In this document: piece after piece, positions 15,292 through 24,059 of the stretch | How positions within the stretch are numbered: position 1 is the stretch's first letter | How the letters are laid out: each line of letters begins with the position of its first letter | From: Glaciecola sp. UBA2563 | GTDB taxonomy: Bacteria > Pseudomonadota > Gammaproteobacteria > Enterobacterales > Alteromonadaceae | Assembly (NCBI GenBank): GCA_002340325.1 | Contig: DDLV01000056.1 | Span: 1 to 27,378, forward strand | Length of the DNA: 27,378 nucleotides | Direction: 5' to 3' | Program-made: the position numbers and the translations under genes | The notes under the pieces: generated by a model | The model's database searches: none | Seen by the model: the letters and a program-made list of their open reading frames with translations, nothing else | What the model was told of the DNA's origin: nothing

Positions 15292-16038
15292 ATGAAAGAA
15301 ATCACAACGGAAGAAGCGCTTCGATATAACAGGCAAATACTGATGCCAGGTTTTGACTTGGAAAGACAAGAGCGATTGTTATCGAGTCGTGCGTTAATTA
15401 TTGGTGGGGGCGGTTTAGGCTGCAGTGTCGCGCAGTTCTTATGCGCTTCCGGCGTTGGCACTCTTTCGGTGATTGATGACGACAACGTCGAATTGACGAA
15501 TTTGCCCCGCCAAATATTGCATACAGAAGCGGATGTCGGTAAACCGAAAGTAGCATCAATAAAAGCGGCATTAGCAATGCTAAACAGCAAAACTAAGGTT
15601 ATCGCGATAAACGATAGAGCGATACACAGTAACCTGTCATCATTAGTGAAAGAACACGATATCGTGTTGGATTGTAGTGATAATCTAGAAACCAGAAATT
15701 TGATAAATTCACTAAGTTACCAATTCGGTGTGCCATTGGTATCAGGCGCAGCCATTCAGATGCATGGGCAAGTGTTCTGTTCCATGCCGTCAGAAAAAAG
15801 CGCTTGCTACGCGTGTATCAGTCGCTATTTTAATGCGCCTAACTTATCTTGCATGGAGTCCGGCGTAATGTCTCCACTTGTAGGTATTATCGGCGCAACG
15901 CAGGCTATTGAAGCCATCAAAATACTCAGTGGATTCGGTAAAACTGCTATCAATAAACTTCAACTATACGATGCCATGCAATCTGAATGGCAGACCATTA
16001 ATATCAAAAAGCATGCAAACTGCTATGTGTGTAACTGA
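15292..16038 (+). CDS. moeB: Adenylyltransferase MoeB/ThiF family (MoaD-activating)
   Basis: Adenylates the C-terminal glycine of MoaD so that it can receive sulfur. The 248-aa protein has the nucleotide loop IGGGGLGCSVAQFL (37-50), the DxxD region DCSDN (127-131) and two CxxC pairs for a structural zinc (Cys172/175 and Cys244/247). The LSCMESGVMSPLVGIIGATQA block (186-206) matches MoeB. The neighbouring moa genes favour MoeB over ThiF, and moaD with its Gly-Gly end lies 0.8 kb away. It is divergent to mobA with only 88 bp between start codons. Confidence 0.92.
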   Translation: MKEITTEEALRYNRQILMPGFDLERQERLLSSRALIIGGGGLGCSVAQFLCASGVGTLSVIDDDNVELTNLPRQILHTEADVGKPKVASIKAALAMLNSKTKVIAINDRAIHSNLSSLVKEHDIVLDCSDNLETRNLINSLSYQFGVPLVSGAAIQMHGQVFCSMPSEKSACYACISRYFNAPNLSCMESGVMSPLVGIIGATQAIEAIKILSGFGKTAINKLQLYDAMQSEWQTINIKKHANCYVCN

Positions 16039-16309
16039 TAAACAGGATTACCGCGTCTTTTAACACCAATAGCTGAAATAAAATCTGCTTGTTTTTTGCA
16101 CTAATATAATGTGAATTCCTTCTTTTTTGGTGCAAATTCACCTTTGACGCAATCTATTTTTAAGCGAAAAAGTGTAAGTTATTGATTTTTATTGATAAAT
16201 ATTGTGGCTTGTTTTTTGCCCTTGTTTTTACCAATACATCTTCGAAGAAACGCTTCAAGCATCAGCAATTCCTCAACGACAATCACCTCATTAAAAAAAG
16301 GAACGCAAC
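16039..16309. promoter_or_regulatory. Upstream region of the globin gene with inverted TTTGCAC(C/T)A sites
   Basis: AT-rich 271 bp. TTTGCACTA at 16095-16103 and TGGTGCAAA at 16128-16136 form an inverted pair 24 bp apart, flanking TATAAT at 16105-16110. GTGAATT (16111-16117) and AATTCAC (16135-16141) form a second inverted pair. The same TTTGCACCA/TGGTGCAAA pair occurs at 17502-17536. These may be regulator sites for the globin; the regulator is unknown. Confidence 0.4.
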
Positions 16310-16789
16310 ATGACGCCAGAACAAATAGACCTTGTGCAAGACAGTTTCAAAAAAGTAGCGCCTATTGCCGACAAAGCAGCAGAGCTCTTTTACGGAAAGC
16401 TATTTGAAATCGCACCGGAAATTAAGCCGCTTTTTAAAGCAGATATCACTGAACAGGGCGCAAAACTGATGCAGATGATTGGTATTGCTGTTAAAGGTTT
16501 GAGTAATCTCGAGTCAATTGTGCCAGCAGTCCAGCAATTAGGACGAAACCACAGTGGATATGGTGTAAAAGAGGAACATTTTGCACCCGTTGCACAAGCG
16601 CTATTATGGACATTGGAACAAGGCTTGGGAGACGATTGGAACGACAAGCTCAAAGAGGCTTGGACAGATGCTTATGGCATATTGTCATCCACCATGATCG
16701 ACGCAATGAAAGAACACGAAAAAGAAGACGAAATGCCAGTAAAAGTGAGTTTTTTCTCTAAATTGAAATCCATGTTTGCGCCAGCATAA
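16310..16789 (+). CDS. Single-domain bacterial globin
   Basis: A 159-aa haem protein resembling the globin part of flavohaemoglobins, without the reductase domain. By alignment of motifs with E. coli Hmp, Tyr28 (in ELFYGKLFE) is the B10 residue, Gln49 (ITEQGAKLM) the E7 residue and His81 (GRNHSGYG) the proximal haem ligand. The Tyr/Gln distal pocket is typical of NO-dioxygenating or O2-binding globins. The C-terminus carries a short Lys/Phe-rich tail (SFFSKLKSMFAPA). GGAACG precedes the ATG. Lying between moeB and moaD, it suggests defence against NO made during nitrate respiration, an inference from context. Confidence 0.9.
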   Translation: MTPEQIDLVQDSFKKVAPIADKAAELFYGKLFEIAPEIKPLFKADITEQGAKLMQMIGIAVKGLSNLESIVPAVQQLGRNHSGYGVKEEHFAPVAQALLWTLEQGLGDDWNDKLKEAWTDAYGILSSTMIDAMKEHEKEDEMPVKVSFFSKLKSMFAPA

Positions 16790-16805
16790 AATATTTTGGA
16801 CGATA

Positions 16806-16831
16806 GAAAGGATGGTCTTCACCATCCTTTC
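16806..16831. terminator. Probable bidirectional terminator between globin and moaD
   Basis: An 11-bp perfect stem GAAAGGATGGT/ACCATCCTTTC with a CTTC loop lies between two convergent genes. The stem itself supplies the short T tracts on both strands; no long T run follows. Confidence 0.65.
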
Positions 16832-16847
16832 ACTTCAATCATGCTAG

Positions 16848-17093
16848 CTAGCCGCCTGTGACTGGTGGGAAAAAAGCAACTTCATCATTGCTTTGAACTT
16901 TGTCACTTAGCTCCGTAATTTCCTGATTTTTCGCAACCAGCACGTTCCCTTCATTTAGTAGTGAAAACTTATCATTTTGCGCCTGCAACTGCTGGATCAA
17001 ATCCATTATGGTTAAGGGAAACTCGGTGTCGAAAGACATGTTGTCGATACCGAGCTGTTCGCGCAAAGATGCAAAAAACTTTATGTGAACCAT
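16848..17093 (-). CDS. moaD: Molybdopterin synthase small subunit MoaD
   Basis: An 81-aa ubiquitin-like sulfur carrier. It ends in PPVTGG; the terminal Gly is adenylated by MoeB and converted to a thiocarboxylate, then donates sulfur within the MoaD/MoaE complex. The IKFFASLREQLGIDN start and the NDEVAFFPPVTGG end are characteristic. It is separated from moaE by more than 2.7 kb and lies on its own on the minus strand, convergent with the globin. In many genomes it sits directly before moaE, so this cluster is rearranged. Confidence 0.94.
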   Translation of the reverse strand: MVHIKFFASLREQLGIDNMSFDTEFPLTIMDLIQQLQAQNDKFSLLNEGNVLVAKNQEITELSDKVQSNDEVAFFPPVTGG

Positions 17094-17167
17094 ATAAACA
17101 CTAATTTAAACCTTTTATTAAGTATATGATTCGTGTTTGAAATTGTAAAAACTTCTGTTTTTGTTTT

Positions 17168-17464
17168 TTATTTCAATTCGCGAAGCTTTTCATTCAGTTC
17201 GTAACTTCTGTCGGTGACGATTTTTTCAAGCGTAGCTATTCGGTCTTTGAGGGCATCGATTTCTTCGTCTTTTTCACTACGTATGTTTTGTGCTGATGTT
17301 GAAACGTTTTCGTTATGATTATGCTGATTTGGGAAAGGAGAATCGGCAATACCATTAAACCAATCCTCAAATTTCAATCCATATTTTTTATCAATCAATG
17401 AAAATGAACAACAAATAACAAAAAAGCCCGCAAAGATAATAAAAAAAGTTAGTGTATCCACCAT
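17168..17464 (-). CDS. Small membrane protein with coiled-coil tail, PspB-like
   Basis: 98 aa with one N-terminal transmembrane helix (about residues 4-24), a polar linker, and a C-terminal coiled coil (IDALKDRIATLEKIV, about 67-95) resembling the end of phage-shock protein PspB, where a similar 'LxxRIxxLExIL' helix contacts PspA/PspC partners. A strong AGGAG ribosome site stands 4 nt before the ATG, so the gene is very likely real. It is divergent to an ECF sigma gene. It is not a confident PspB: the linker is longer and no pspA or pspC is nearby. A role in envelope stress is inference. Confidence 0.6.
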   Translation of the reverse strand: MVDTLTFFIIFAGFFVICCSFSLIDKKYGLKFEDWFNGIADSPFPNQHNHNENVSTSAQNIRSEKDEEIDALKDRIATLEKIVTDRSYELNEKLRELK

Positions 17465-17500
17465 TTTTCTCCTACAAATTATATGTTTAGCTAACCCGTT

Positions 17501-17537
17501 GTTTGCACCAGATTACCAACATTGCATTGGTGCAAAC
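17501..17537. promoter_or_regulatory. Perfect inverted repeat GTTTGCACCA-N17-TGGTGCAAAC
   Basis: Ten-bp perfect arms at 17501-17510 and 17528-17537, in the divergent region just upstream of the PspB-like gene. The half-site TTTGCACCA recurs upstream of the globin. It may be a regulator site; a transcribed hairpin is the alternative. Confidence 0.5.
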
Positions 17538-17740
17538 GGCTATAACAAGTCTGTGTTAACGTTATAGTCATTGAGAATTGAAATTTATTACAAAATTTCT
17601 GTAAGAAATTTGATGGCTTAACGACTTACTTAGAAATCGCGTTATTACACCTCCTTCGTTTCGATAAAACGGGCTAAGGCTATCGCAAATGTTTAACTAC
17701 CAATTTGGAACGTCACACTAAATAATCAGACGCTAGCATT

Positions 17741-18253
17741 ATGAAAGAGCAACACACTAGCGATATTGACAAAGTACTCACTGAGTATGGTGGTCTATTA
17801 TCGAGAGTCGCCAGTGCTTATGAAGCAAATACTCATCTACAAGAAGAACTGCTGCAAGAAATCTGCGTTGCGGTGTGGCAGGCATTATCTAGATTTAATC
17901 ATCAATCCAACGTAAAAACATATATTTTACGCATTGCCCATAATCGGGCGGTCTCTCATATCTCAAAAGAAATGAAAACCGTAAAAAGCCAGCAAGGTCA
18001 AGAGGTTGACCTTTACTCAATTGCAAGCATGAATCAGTCTCCTGAAGAACAAACACAGAATAGTCGCAAAATAGAGCAGCTTCTGGATGCTGTAAGGCGA
18101 TTAAAGCTGCCAGCAAAACAAGTATTAACGATGTCGATGGAAGGACTGAGTTATCAGGAGATAAGCGACATAACGGGCTTTTCAGTAAACAACGTTGGCG
18201 TCATGATAAATCGTGCGCGAGCATCTATCGCGAAGGAGGTTAACAATGACTAA
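17741..18253 (+). CDS. ECF-type RNA polymerase sigma factor
   Basis: A 170-aa sigma factor with region 2 (about residues 12-75, including EELLQEICVAVWQALSRF and VKTYILRIAHNRAVSHI) and region 4 (about 105-165, with LPAKQVLTMSMEGLSYQEISDITGF and a helix ending VMINRARASIAK). No clear Shine-Dalgarno site precedes the ATG at 17741. Its last codons overlap the start of the next gene by 8 nt, with an AAGGAGG site for that gene inside its 3' end, so the downstream membrane protein is probably its regulatory partner. Promoter targets are unknown. Confidence 0.88.
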   Translation: MKEQHTSDIDKVLTEYGGLLSRVASAYEANTHLQEELLQEICVAVWQALSRFNHQSNVKTYILRIAHNRAVSHISKEMKTVKSQQGQEVDLYSIASMNQSPEEQTQNSRKIEQLLDAVRRLKLPAKQVLTMSMEGLSYQEISDITGFSVNNVGVMINRARASIAKEVNND

Positions 18254-18851
18254 CGGTGGTCAAACAACTAACGATGGACGTAATCCCGATGATCTTAGTG
18301 AACTATGGCAAACGCAAACCACAGCAAAGCTTGTTCCTGATAACATTATAAGGCGAGCGCGATCTCAGCGCATAAAGCAGCGTTTTTATATGCTGCTGGA
18401 TGTATTAAGTCTGTTGCCGGTCGCAATTTATATACTCATGGATATTGAACTTCCAACTACCCTGCATATTTTTATTTTATTGGCCGGATTCCTTGGTCTA
18501 ATAACCATTTTCTATTTTGCAAAGTTGCGCTGGCAAGCAATGGTGCAATCGCAACTTGAAACAGAACAATACGTGATTATGCTTCACCAACAATTAATAA
18601 ATAATGCGCGCATCGCATTTTTAAACAAGCATTTTGGCTGGATAGCATTATTGCTACTAACCAGTGCATTTGTGATAAATAGCATCGTTACACAATCTTC
18701 TATAGAGGAGATGTTTGGGTACATTGCAAGGGCATTGGCGTATGGTTTGGTGATAGTCATTCCATGGAGCTATTGGGCCCATAAGCGCGAAAAACGTTTT
18801 AAAAAAGAGGCTGAACAGCTCGAAATGCAGATCCAGCTGAGTGAGCGGTAA
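18246..18851 (+). CDS. Multi-pass membrane protein coupled to the ECF sigma factor (possible anti-sigma partner)
   Basis: 201 aa from the ATG at 18246, chosen because AAGGAGG lies 7 nt upstream and the start overlaps the sigma stop region. The N-terminal ~45 residues are cytosolic and polar (SELWQTQTTAKLVPDNIIRRARSQRIKQR). Four membrane helices follow, in two pairs (about 48-66, 71-90, 132-152, 163-183). The C-terminal tail is charged and likely helical (KREKRFKKEAEQLEMQIQLSER). No zinc-finger anti-sigma motif is present. Gene overlap with a sigma factor and the cytosolic N-terminus suggest an anti-sigma role. That is inference, since the family was not recognised. Confidence 0.75.
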   Translation: MTNGGQTTNDGRNPDDLSELWQTQTTAKLVPDNIIRRARSQRIKQRFYMLLDVLSLLPVAIYILMDIELPTTLHIFILLAGFLGLITIFYFAKLRWQAMVQSQLETEQYVIMLHQQLINNARIAFLNKHFGWIALLLLTSAFVINSIVTQSSIEEMFGYIARALAYGLVIVIPWSYWAHKREKRFKKEAEQLEMQIQLSER

Positions 18852-18965
18852 CTTACCATTAATCCTATGCGGTTGCTTACTATCCTGCTTATAATTTATA
18901 AGAGTCTTGACGGGACAACCTTTGCTCAAGTGCGATAGGCGTACGTTTTAGATTGATATTGCATG

Positions 18966-20933
18966 TTAGGTAGTGTATTTGGAGATATTGTCCAGCATAG
19001 AATTGGCAGTAAAGGCAAGTTGGTTCGACGCAACAGCGACTTTTTCAGCACCTTCTGCATTTTTCTCTGACATTGCATCGATTTCTCTTATGCCTGATGT
19101 CATACCATTGAGGCTGAAGCTTTGCTGCTGGGCTGATTGTTCAACCGCGGCGCTAAAATCTTCCAGTTCGCGCATATTCTCAGCAATTTGTTGTAAAGCG
19201 TCTCGAATAGAGTCCGCCATGCTAACGGTATTATTCGCTCTCTCGGCACCCTTCGCTATGGTATTAAATGCTTGGTCGGAACTGTCGCGCAACTCATCAA
19301 CTACGGACGATATTTCGACTGTACTGTCTTGCACACGCTTGGCGAGTGCTCTCACTTCATCTGCAACAACTGCAAACCCGCGCCCTTGTTCTCCGGCACG
19401 CGCCGCCTCTATTGCTGCATTTAACGCCAACAAATTGGTTTGTTCAGCAACAGACCGAATGACATCTACCATTTTAAGAATGTCACCGACCTTGGTATTT
19501 AAAAGGTCGATGGATTCACCAACTTTGTTGACTTCATGGGCAGTTTCGTGAATGTCGGCAACCGCTTTAGATACAAGCTTTTCACCGTCTTTCACTGCTG
19601 CTGATGATAGCTTGGTGTACTCAGCTATCTTAGAGATAGATTCTATGTCGGCATTTATTCCTGCGCTAAGTAGTTCCGCAGATGTTAGGCTCTGTGTAAG
19701 GTTTGAGTGTTGTGAATTTATATTCTCACGTGTTAACTCGCTGGACTCTGCGACTTGGTTGGTTGCAAACGTGATTTCATTCGCAGACGTTTGAAATTCA
19801 AGTAAATCAGTTTTTATCTGATCGACAAGTTCATTCACCTTTGTTGCAACAACGCCTAAATCATCATTAGAATATTTATCAATAACCTGCGTAAGATCAC
19901 GGTCAGTTGCGAGCATATTGAGTTTGTGTTTTAGTTCGCTAGATTGCGCCTGTCGTTGTTTGAGCACAATGTAGATCACCGCTGTTAACACAATCGAAAT
20001 TGCCATTAAGATCGAATTGAAGATCATATATGAAGTGGAGTCTACGAGCTCATTCTCGTTACTTTGTGCAATCTGTAAAAACAAATCTTCTACTAAATTG
20101 CCAATCTCATTTATTCTCGCTGTCGATTGTGCAAACCAATCTGCGCTTTGCGCCGAGAGTTGTTGCGTAGCGTAATTTCTGATTTGACTTCGAAAAGGTT
20201 CAACAGATTGTACCGCGTTAGAGTTGGTGAATGCTGTGATAGCTGACTGAAATTCTGGGGTCGAAAGTGTGTTTAAGTTTTTCAACAGCGTTTGCTGGCT
20301 AACTAAATTTGATTTGTGTGCACTTAATTGATTTGCATTCAAGTCGCCTAAAGCGAAGTAGTTACTGAGCATGGCCCTCTCCAAGCCTGACAGTTCTTGC
20401 AATTCAGCGAGTTTAAATAGCAGCAAAAATCCCTGCTTGGCATTCGCATCATTAACATATTTCACTAATGACGCCTTAAAATTGATCAATATGCCAGTAA
20501 TTTGCGTGTAGTATTCCACCGTCTGAGGGACGGATGTACTCAGTGAGTCCACTTCGGTGCGCGAACGTTTCAATTTGTTTATGAGTGAGTTCAAGGGTTG
20601 AAACAGTGCGTCATCTGCGAAATAAACCTTTTCGCCCGCCTCAGCTTTCGTCAGAGCATTTATCGAAAAATCCACTTTTTCTCGTTGTACCAATAGCGCG
20701 TCTTTAAAATCAGCACCATCACTTCCTATAAAGCCGGCGGACATTCCTCTTTCTTTTTGAACTTCAGTCAAAAGTTCATACGACAATATGGCGAGTCGCA
20801 ATTCTGCTTGTGTTAATTTGGCATCTGCCAACGAGTTCATTGACTTGACCACGGCATACAGAATAAAAATAGCTAAAAATGCCACTGGAACCAGTGAAAA
20901 AAAAGTGATTCGCTTACTCAACCAAGCTTGCAT
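18966..20933 (-). CDS. Methyl-accepting chemotaxis protein with nitrate/nitrite-sensing (NIT) domain
   Basis: A 655-aa chemoreceptor. TM1 (about residues 9-29) and TM2 (about 303-324) enclose a periplasmic helical NIT-type domain: the first bundle carries VQKERGMSAGF (58-68) and the second carries ELSGLERAMLSNYF (180-193), the paired motifs of NIT domains. A HAMP segment follows (about 325-380), then the signalling domain with the highly conserved hairpin tip SVAEQTNLLALNAAIEAARA and GRGFAVVADEVRALA. It has no C-terminal CheR-docking pentapeptide. Nitrate or nitrite as ligand is inferred from the domain and from the nearby molybdenum-cofactor genes. Confidence 0.92.
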   Translation of the reverse strand: MQAWLSKRITFFSLVPVAFLAIFILYAVVKSMNSLADAKLTQAELRLAILSYELLTEVQKERGMSAGFIGSDGADFKDALLVQREKVDFSINALTKAEAGEKVYFADDALFQPLNSLINKLKRSRTEVDSLSTSVPQTVEYYTQITGILINFKASLVKYVNDANAKQGFLLLFKLAELQELSGLERAMLSNYFALGDLNANQLSAHKSNLVSQQTLLKNLNTLSTPEFQSAITAFTNSNAVQSVEPFRSQIRNYATQQLSAQSADWFAQSTARINEIGNLVEDLFLQIAQSNENELVDSTSYMIFNSILMAISIVLTAVIYIVLKQRQAQSSELKHKLNMLATDRDLTQVIDKYSNDDLGVVATKVNELVDQIKTDLLEFQTSANEITFATNQVAESSELTRENINSQHSNLTQSLTSAELLSAGINADIESISKIAEYTKLSSAAVKDGEKLVSKAVADIHETAHEVNKVGESIDLLNTKVGDILKMVDVIRSVAEQTNLLALNAAIEAARAGEQGRGFAVVADEVRALAKRVQDSTVEISSVVDELRDSSDQAFNTIAKGAERANNTVSMADSIRDALQQIAENMRELEDFSAAVEQSAQQQSFSLNGMTSGIREIDAMSEKNAEGAEKVAVASNQLAFTANSMLDNISKYTT

Positions 20934-21089
20934 TTTTTTATTTACTCGACCTCAATTTTCTTTGCAGATGTATCGGCAAATAATGTACGAAGTTAAATGT
21001 TCAACGCATGTGAAAGTAATACACTATAACTCATTGGAAGAGATGTTGTTCAGATTGGTTTACAAGCGTAGAGTCTGCAACTAAAACCG

Positions 21090-23165
21090 TTATGAGAACT
21101 GCGATTTGTATTGTTCAGTAACGTCAATGAGTTTTCCCTCGTGCAACTGATAAATCGTATGGGCACTGAGAATAGTTTCAGGACGGTGTGCGATAATAAT
21201 GCGCGTCATCGAGAGTTGTTGAACAGCTTGATTAACATGATGTTCAAGCGCGATATCCAAATGACTGGTCGCTTCATCTAAAAATAAAATCTTAGGTTGT
21301 CGATAAAGCGCACGGGCTAAAAGTAATCGCTGTTTTTGACCGCCTGATAATGCACTTCCCATATCACCGACCAAAGAGTTGTATCCCATGTTCATTTGGC
21401 TGATATCTTGGTGAATACCGGCCATGATGGCAGCTTGAGTAACCTGTTCCATATTCATCTGGGGGTCGAAAAAACTGATATTTTCTGCCAGCGTTCCCGA
21501 CATAAGCTGGTCATCCTGCATCACTGAAGCAATCTGTTGTCGATAGTGCCTCAGTCCTAAGTGCTTAATATCTATGCCATCAACCTCGATTTTGCCAGAA
21601 GTAACTGGCAATAGCCCCAGCATTAGTTTCATCAGGGTAGATTTTCCTGCACCTGAAGGGCCGATAATGGCAATGTTATCGCCTGCATCAATGGTTAAAT
21701 TGAGATTATCAAAGAGTTTTGGCTCGTTATCAGCGTATCTGAATGACAGATTATCAATGGTAAGTTGACCGCTAATGTCTTGATACTGGTGCTCAACCCC
21801 TTCTTTTTCTTTGTCAGCCAACGCAATGTCTGCCAATCGGTCAAGGTGCAATGACGTCATCTTTATATCAATGAGATTACCGATTAAACCTGACATGCGG
21901 TTGGTGAACTGGGTTTTATACGCCATAAACGCAAACAGCATCCCAACCGACATACTACCTTCCATGACAGCAAGTGCCGCCAAATAGACAACAAGCACAT
22001 TTTCAATACCGAAGAGTAAGCTATTAATCGTTTGATAGGAAATATGCCACTTTCCTAGACGATACTCCTGATTAACAGCATCCGTATATTTGTTTTGCCA
22101 GAGGTTCAGGCGCTGTGTCTGTTGTCCAAAGAGTTTTATGCTCTGCATGCCACGCACAGTTTCCATAAAATTAGACTGCTCAGATGCGCCGGCCACAATA
22201 CTAGCCTCAGTGAGTTGATGCAGAGGACGGTATAGCGCAAAGCGCAAGATGGCGTAGAGCACAACTACCCCAATTACCACAATGGCTAAGGTCACATCGT
22301 ATAAAAACATCATCACTAGGACGACAATCGACATCAGTCCGTCAATAACGCCTGAGACAATTTTGTTGGTAAACAAATCTCGAATTGCGCTGAGTGAGCC
22401 GAATCTCGATACAACGTCTCCCATGTGGCGTTTGTCAAAATAGTCCATGGGCAAATGCACCAAATGGCGCATTAGGTTAGTTGCCATCTGAACACTCATG
22501 GTAGTGGATAGATGCAGTACTACCCAGCTTCTAAACGTTTCGGTAATGACGCTCACAAGCATTACCAGCCCAAATCCCAAGGCCAACACTACCAACAGAG
22601 GCTTGTCAAAACTCACCAAGACTTCATCTACAACGGTTTGTGTGTAATAGGGCGCGGCAAGCATTAAGAATTGCAATATAAGCGATAAAACAAACAACTT
22701 AATGAGCGAAGACTTAAGTCCATCAATGCGCGTCCAGAATGCAGTGATTCCTAACTTCGCGCGTTCGTCTTTTTTCTTAAATTCCGACGTCGGGGTTAAC
22801 TCAAGCGCTATTCCCGTAAATGAGGTATCCACTTCCTTCATCGGCACAACACGCTCACCAACAGCAGGGTCGAGAATTGTAACCGACTGGCGCGTAACTT
22901 TTTTGAGCACCACAAAGTGATTCATATCCCAATGCAGAATACACGGTGTTTTTAGGTTTTTAAGCTCATCTAATTCAAGCTTCAGGGCACGTCCAACCAT
23001 GCGCAACTGCTCTGCAAGCTGCATCAACTGCTGCAAATTTGCGCCTTTGAACGACACACTGTATCGACTACGAAGCGTCGATAAATCTATTTTATGGCCA
23101 TGGTGATTGGCCACCATGGCGATAGAGGCTAAACCGCATTCTGCAGCTTCGGATTGGTAGATCAC
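21090..23165 (-). CDS. C39 peptidase-containing ABC transporter for Gly-Gly leader peptides
   Basis: A 691-aa inner-membrane exporter that cuts double-glycine leaders and exports the mature peptide. The N-terminal C39 peptidase has Cys10 in QSEAAECGLASIAM, His83 in MNHFVVLKK and Asp99 in TILDPAVG, an intact catalytic set. A six-helix transmembrane domain occupies about 150-430. The ATPase domain has Walker A IGPSGAGKSTLMKL, signature LSGGQKQRLLLARAL and Walker B ILFLDEATSHLD. The start is GTG at 23165 with AGGAA about 11 nt upstream, leaving only three residues before the conserved QSEAAEC. Three matching precursor genes and an HlyD-type partner lie upstream on the same strand; a TolC protein must be supplied from elsewhere. 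Confidence 0.95.
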   Translation of the reverse strand: MIYQSEAAECGLASIAMVANHHGHKIDLSTLRSRYSVSFKGANLQQLMQLAEQLRMVGRALKLELDELKNLKTPCILHWDMNHFVVLKKVTRQSVTILDPAVGERVVPMKEVDTSFTGIALELTPTSEFKKKDERAKLGITAFWTRIDGLKSSLIKLFVLSLILQFLMLAAPYYTQTVVDEVLVSFDKPLLVVLALGFGLVMLVSVITETFRSWVVLHLSTTMSVQMATNLMRHLVHLPMDYFDKRHMGDVVSRFGSLSAIRDLFTNKIVSGVIDGLMSIVVLVMMFLYDVTLAIVVIGVVVLYAILRFALYRPLHQLTEASIVAGASEQSNFMETVRGMQSIKLFGQQTQRLNLWQNKYTDAVNQEYRLGKWHISYQTINSLLFGIENVLVVYLAALAVMEGSMSVGMLFAFMAYKTQFTNRMSGLIGNLIDIKMTSLHLDRLADIALADKEKEGVEHQYQDISGQLTIDNLSFRYADNEPKLFDNLNLTIDAGDNIAIIGPSGAGKSTLMKLMLGLLPVTSGKIEVDGIDIKHLGLRHYRQQIASVMQDDQLMSGTLAENISFFDPQMNMEQVTQAAIMAGIHQDISQMNMGYNSLVGDMGSALSGGQKQRLLLARALYRQPKILFLDEATSHLDIALEHHVNQAVQQLSMTRIIIAHRPETILSAHTIYQLHEGKLIDVTEQYKSQFS

Positions 23166-23697
23166 TTGACGAATACTTCCTGTTTCAACAATATGGAGTG
23201 GTCAGAAAACCACACTGAGTTTGCGTGGATCAGCTGTTATAGTCTCTAGATGTAAAACCAATAGTCATTAGGTTCACAAAGTCCGATGCAATAATTTCGA
23301 ACACACTCACTAATTAAATACTCACAACGAGTAATTAAATTAGCGAAGAATTGCTCTACAACCAACTGTCTGTTGGAACTGAAATTTTTGTCCACGTAAA
23401 CGTAAGTTGCGGTAGTAAATGCTTTACATGGAAGTAGAAGGAATCATAAAGGCGGCATAGCCCCGTCTTGAGCAAGATTTTGAAAGAGTGGTTTAATGCC
23501 GCTTGGGTTGGTTTTAGTTTCACGCTCTTGTCAAAAGTGTAACACTGATAGAACTCAAAAAACCTCAGATGACTGACATAAACCGCTGACAAACGAGAGA
23601 CAGTATTCTCAGCTTATCAGCTCATATCAGGGCAGGTACGATTGTAGAAATTCACATTTAGCCTAAAAATCTTCCGTCTCATAGTGTTAACTTCAAG
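23166..23697. other. Intergenic stretch between transporter and small membrane protein
   Basis: 532 bp with no supported gene. An open frame of 78 codons on the minus strand (23356-23592) starts at TTG, has no ribosome site and no recognisable product. No Gly-Gly leader peptide is encoded here on either strand. The region probably contains the promoter of the transporter gene, which appears to be transcribed separately from the peptide genes. Confidence 0.55.
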
Positions 23698-23883
23698 TTA
23701 GTTTTTTACGTGCGAATTCAACAGTCTCTTTAACCTAAAATGCACATGGATTGGGGCCAACAGCACGATAAAAATCTTTAATAAAATGGTATCAATACCA
23801 AGTATTTCATCATGCACTCCCAGTGCGACCGTAATGACTACATAGCTCATCACCAACAGCGGTATGTCTATTGCCTTATGCAT
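23698..23883 (-). CDS. Small two-helix membrane protein in the microcin-like cluster
   Basis: 61 aa from the ATG at 23883, preferred because GAGG lies 6 nt upstream; a longer frame from 23931 has no such site. Two hydrophobic helices (about residues 5-23 and 30-47) are joined by a short acidic loop (GVHDEILGID), and the C-terminus is basic (RLKRLLNSHVKN). Not recognised. Tiny membrane proteins beside bacteriocin precursors are often immunity proteins, so this is a candidate. The alternative is an unrelated small membrane protein, as 176 nt separate it from the next upstream gene. Confidence 0.6.
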   Translation of the reverse strand: MHKAIDIPLLVMSYVVITVALGVHDEILGIDTILLKIFIVLLAPIHVHFRLKRLLNSHVKN

Positions 23884-24059
23884 TTTTACCTCACAAAAAC
23901 TGTAAAGCAGCGACCGCGTTGAGGCTATCACCTTAACGCAATAAAAATTTAAGTTTTGAGCGTATAATAAAAATTAAATTCTTAGCTATTTTAAAAATCA
24001 GATGCTTGTTCCACAAAGGTTCACGTCTCGCGCTGGACTTTATAATAAATACCTATTGC

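Noticed and set aside
16182..16195. FNR-like box TTGATTTTTATTGA upstream of the globin
   Set aside because: Only the first half fits the TTGAT-N4-ATCAA consensus; AT-rich background makes a chance match likely.
17707..17735. GGAAC-N18-ACGCTA as an ECF promoter for the sigma gene at 17741
   Set aside because: Spacing is longer than usual and transcription would start at or after the start codon, leaving no leader.
20965..21084. Plus-strand frame of 38 codons between the chemoreceptor and transporter genes
   Set aside because: No ribosome site and no recognisable features; the region more likely holds the chemoreceptor promoter on the other strand.
23356..23592. Minus-strand frame of 78 codons between the transporter and small membrane protein
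   Set aside because: TTG start, no ribosome site, no membrane or leader pattern, not a recognised family; considered as a transposase remnant but no supporting motif was seen.
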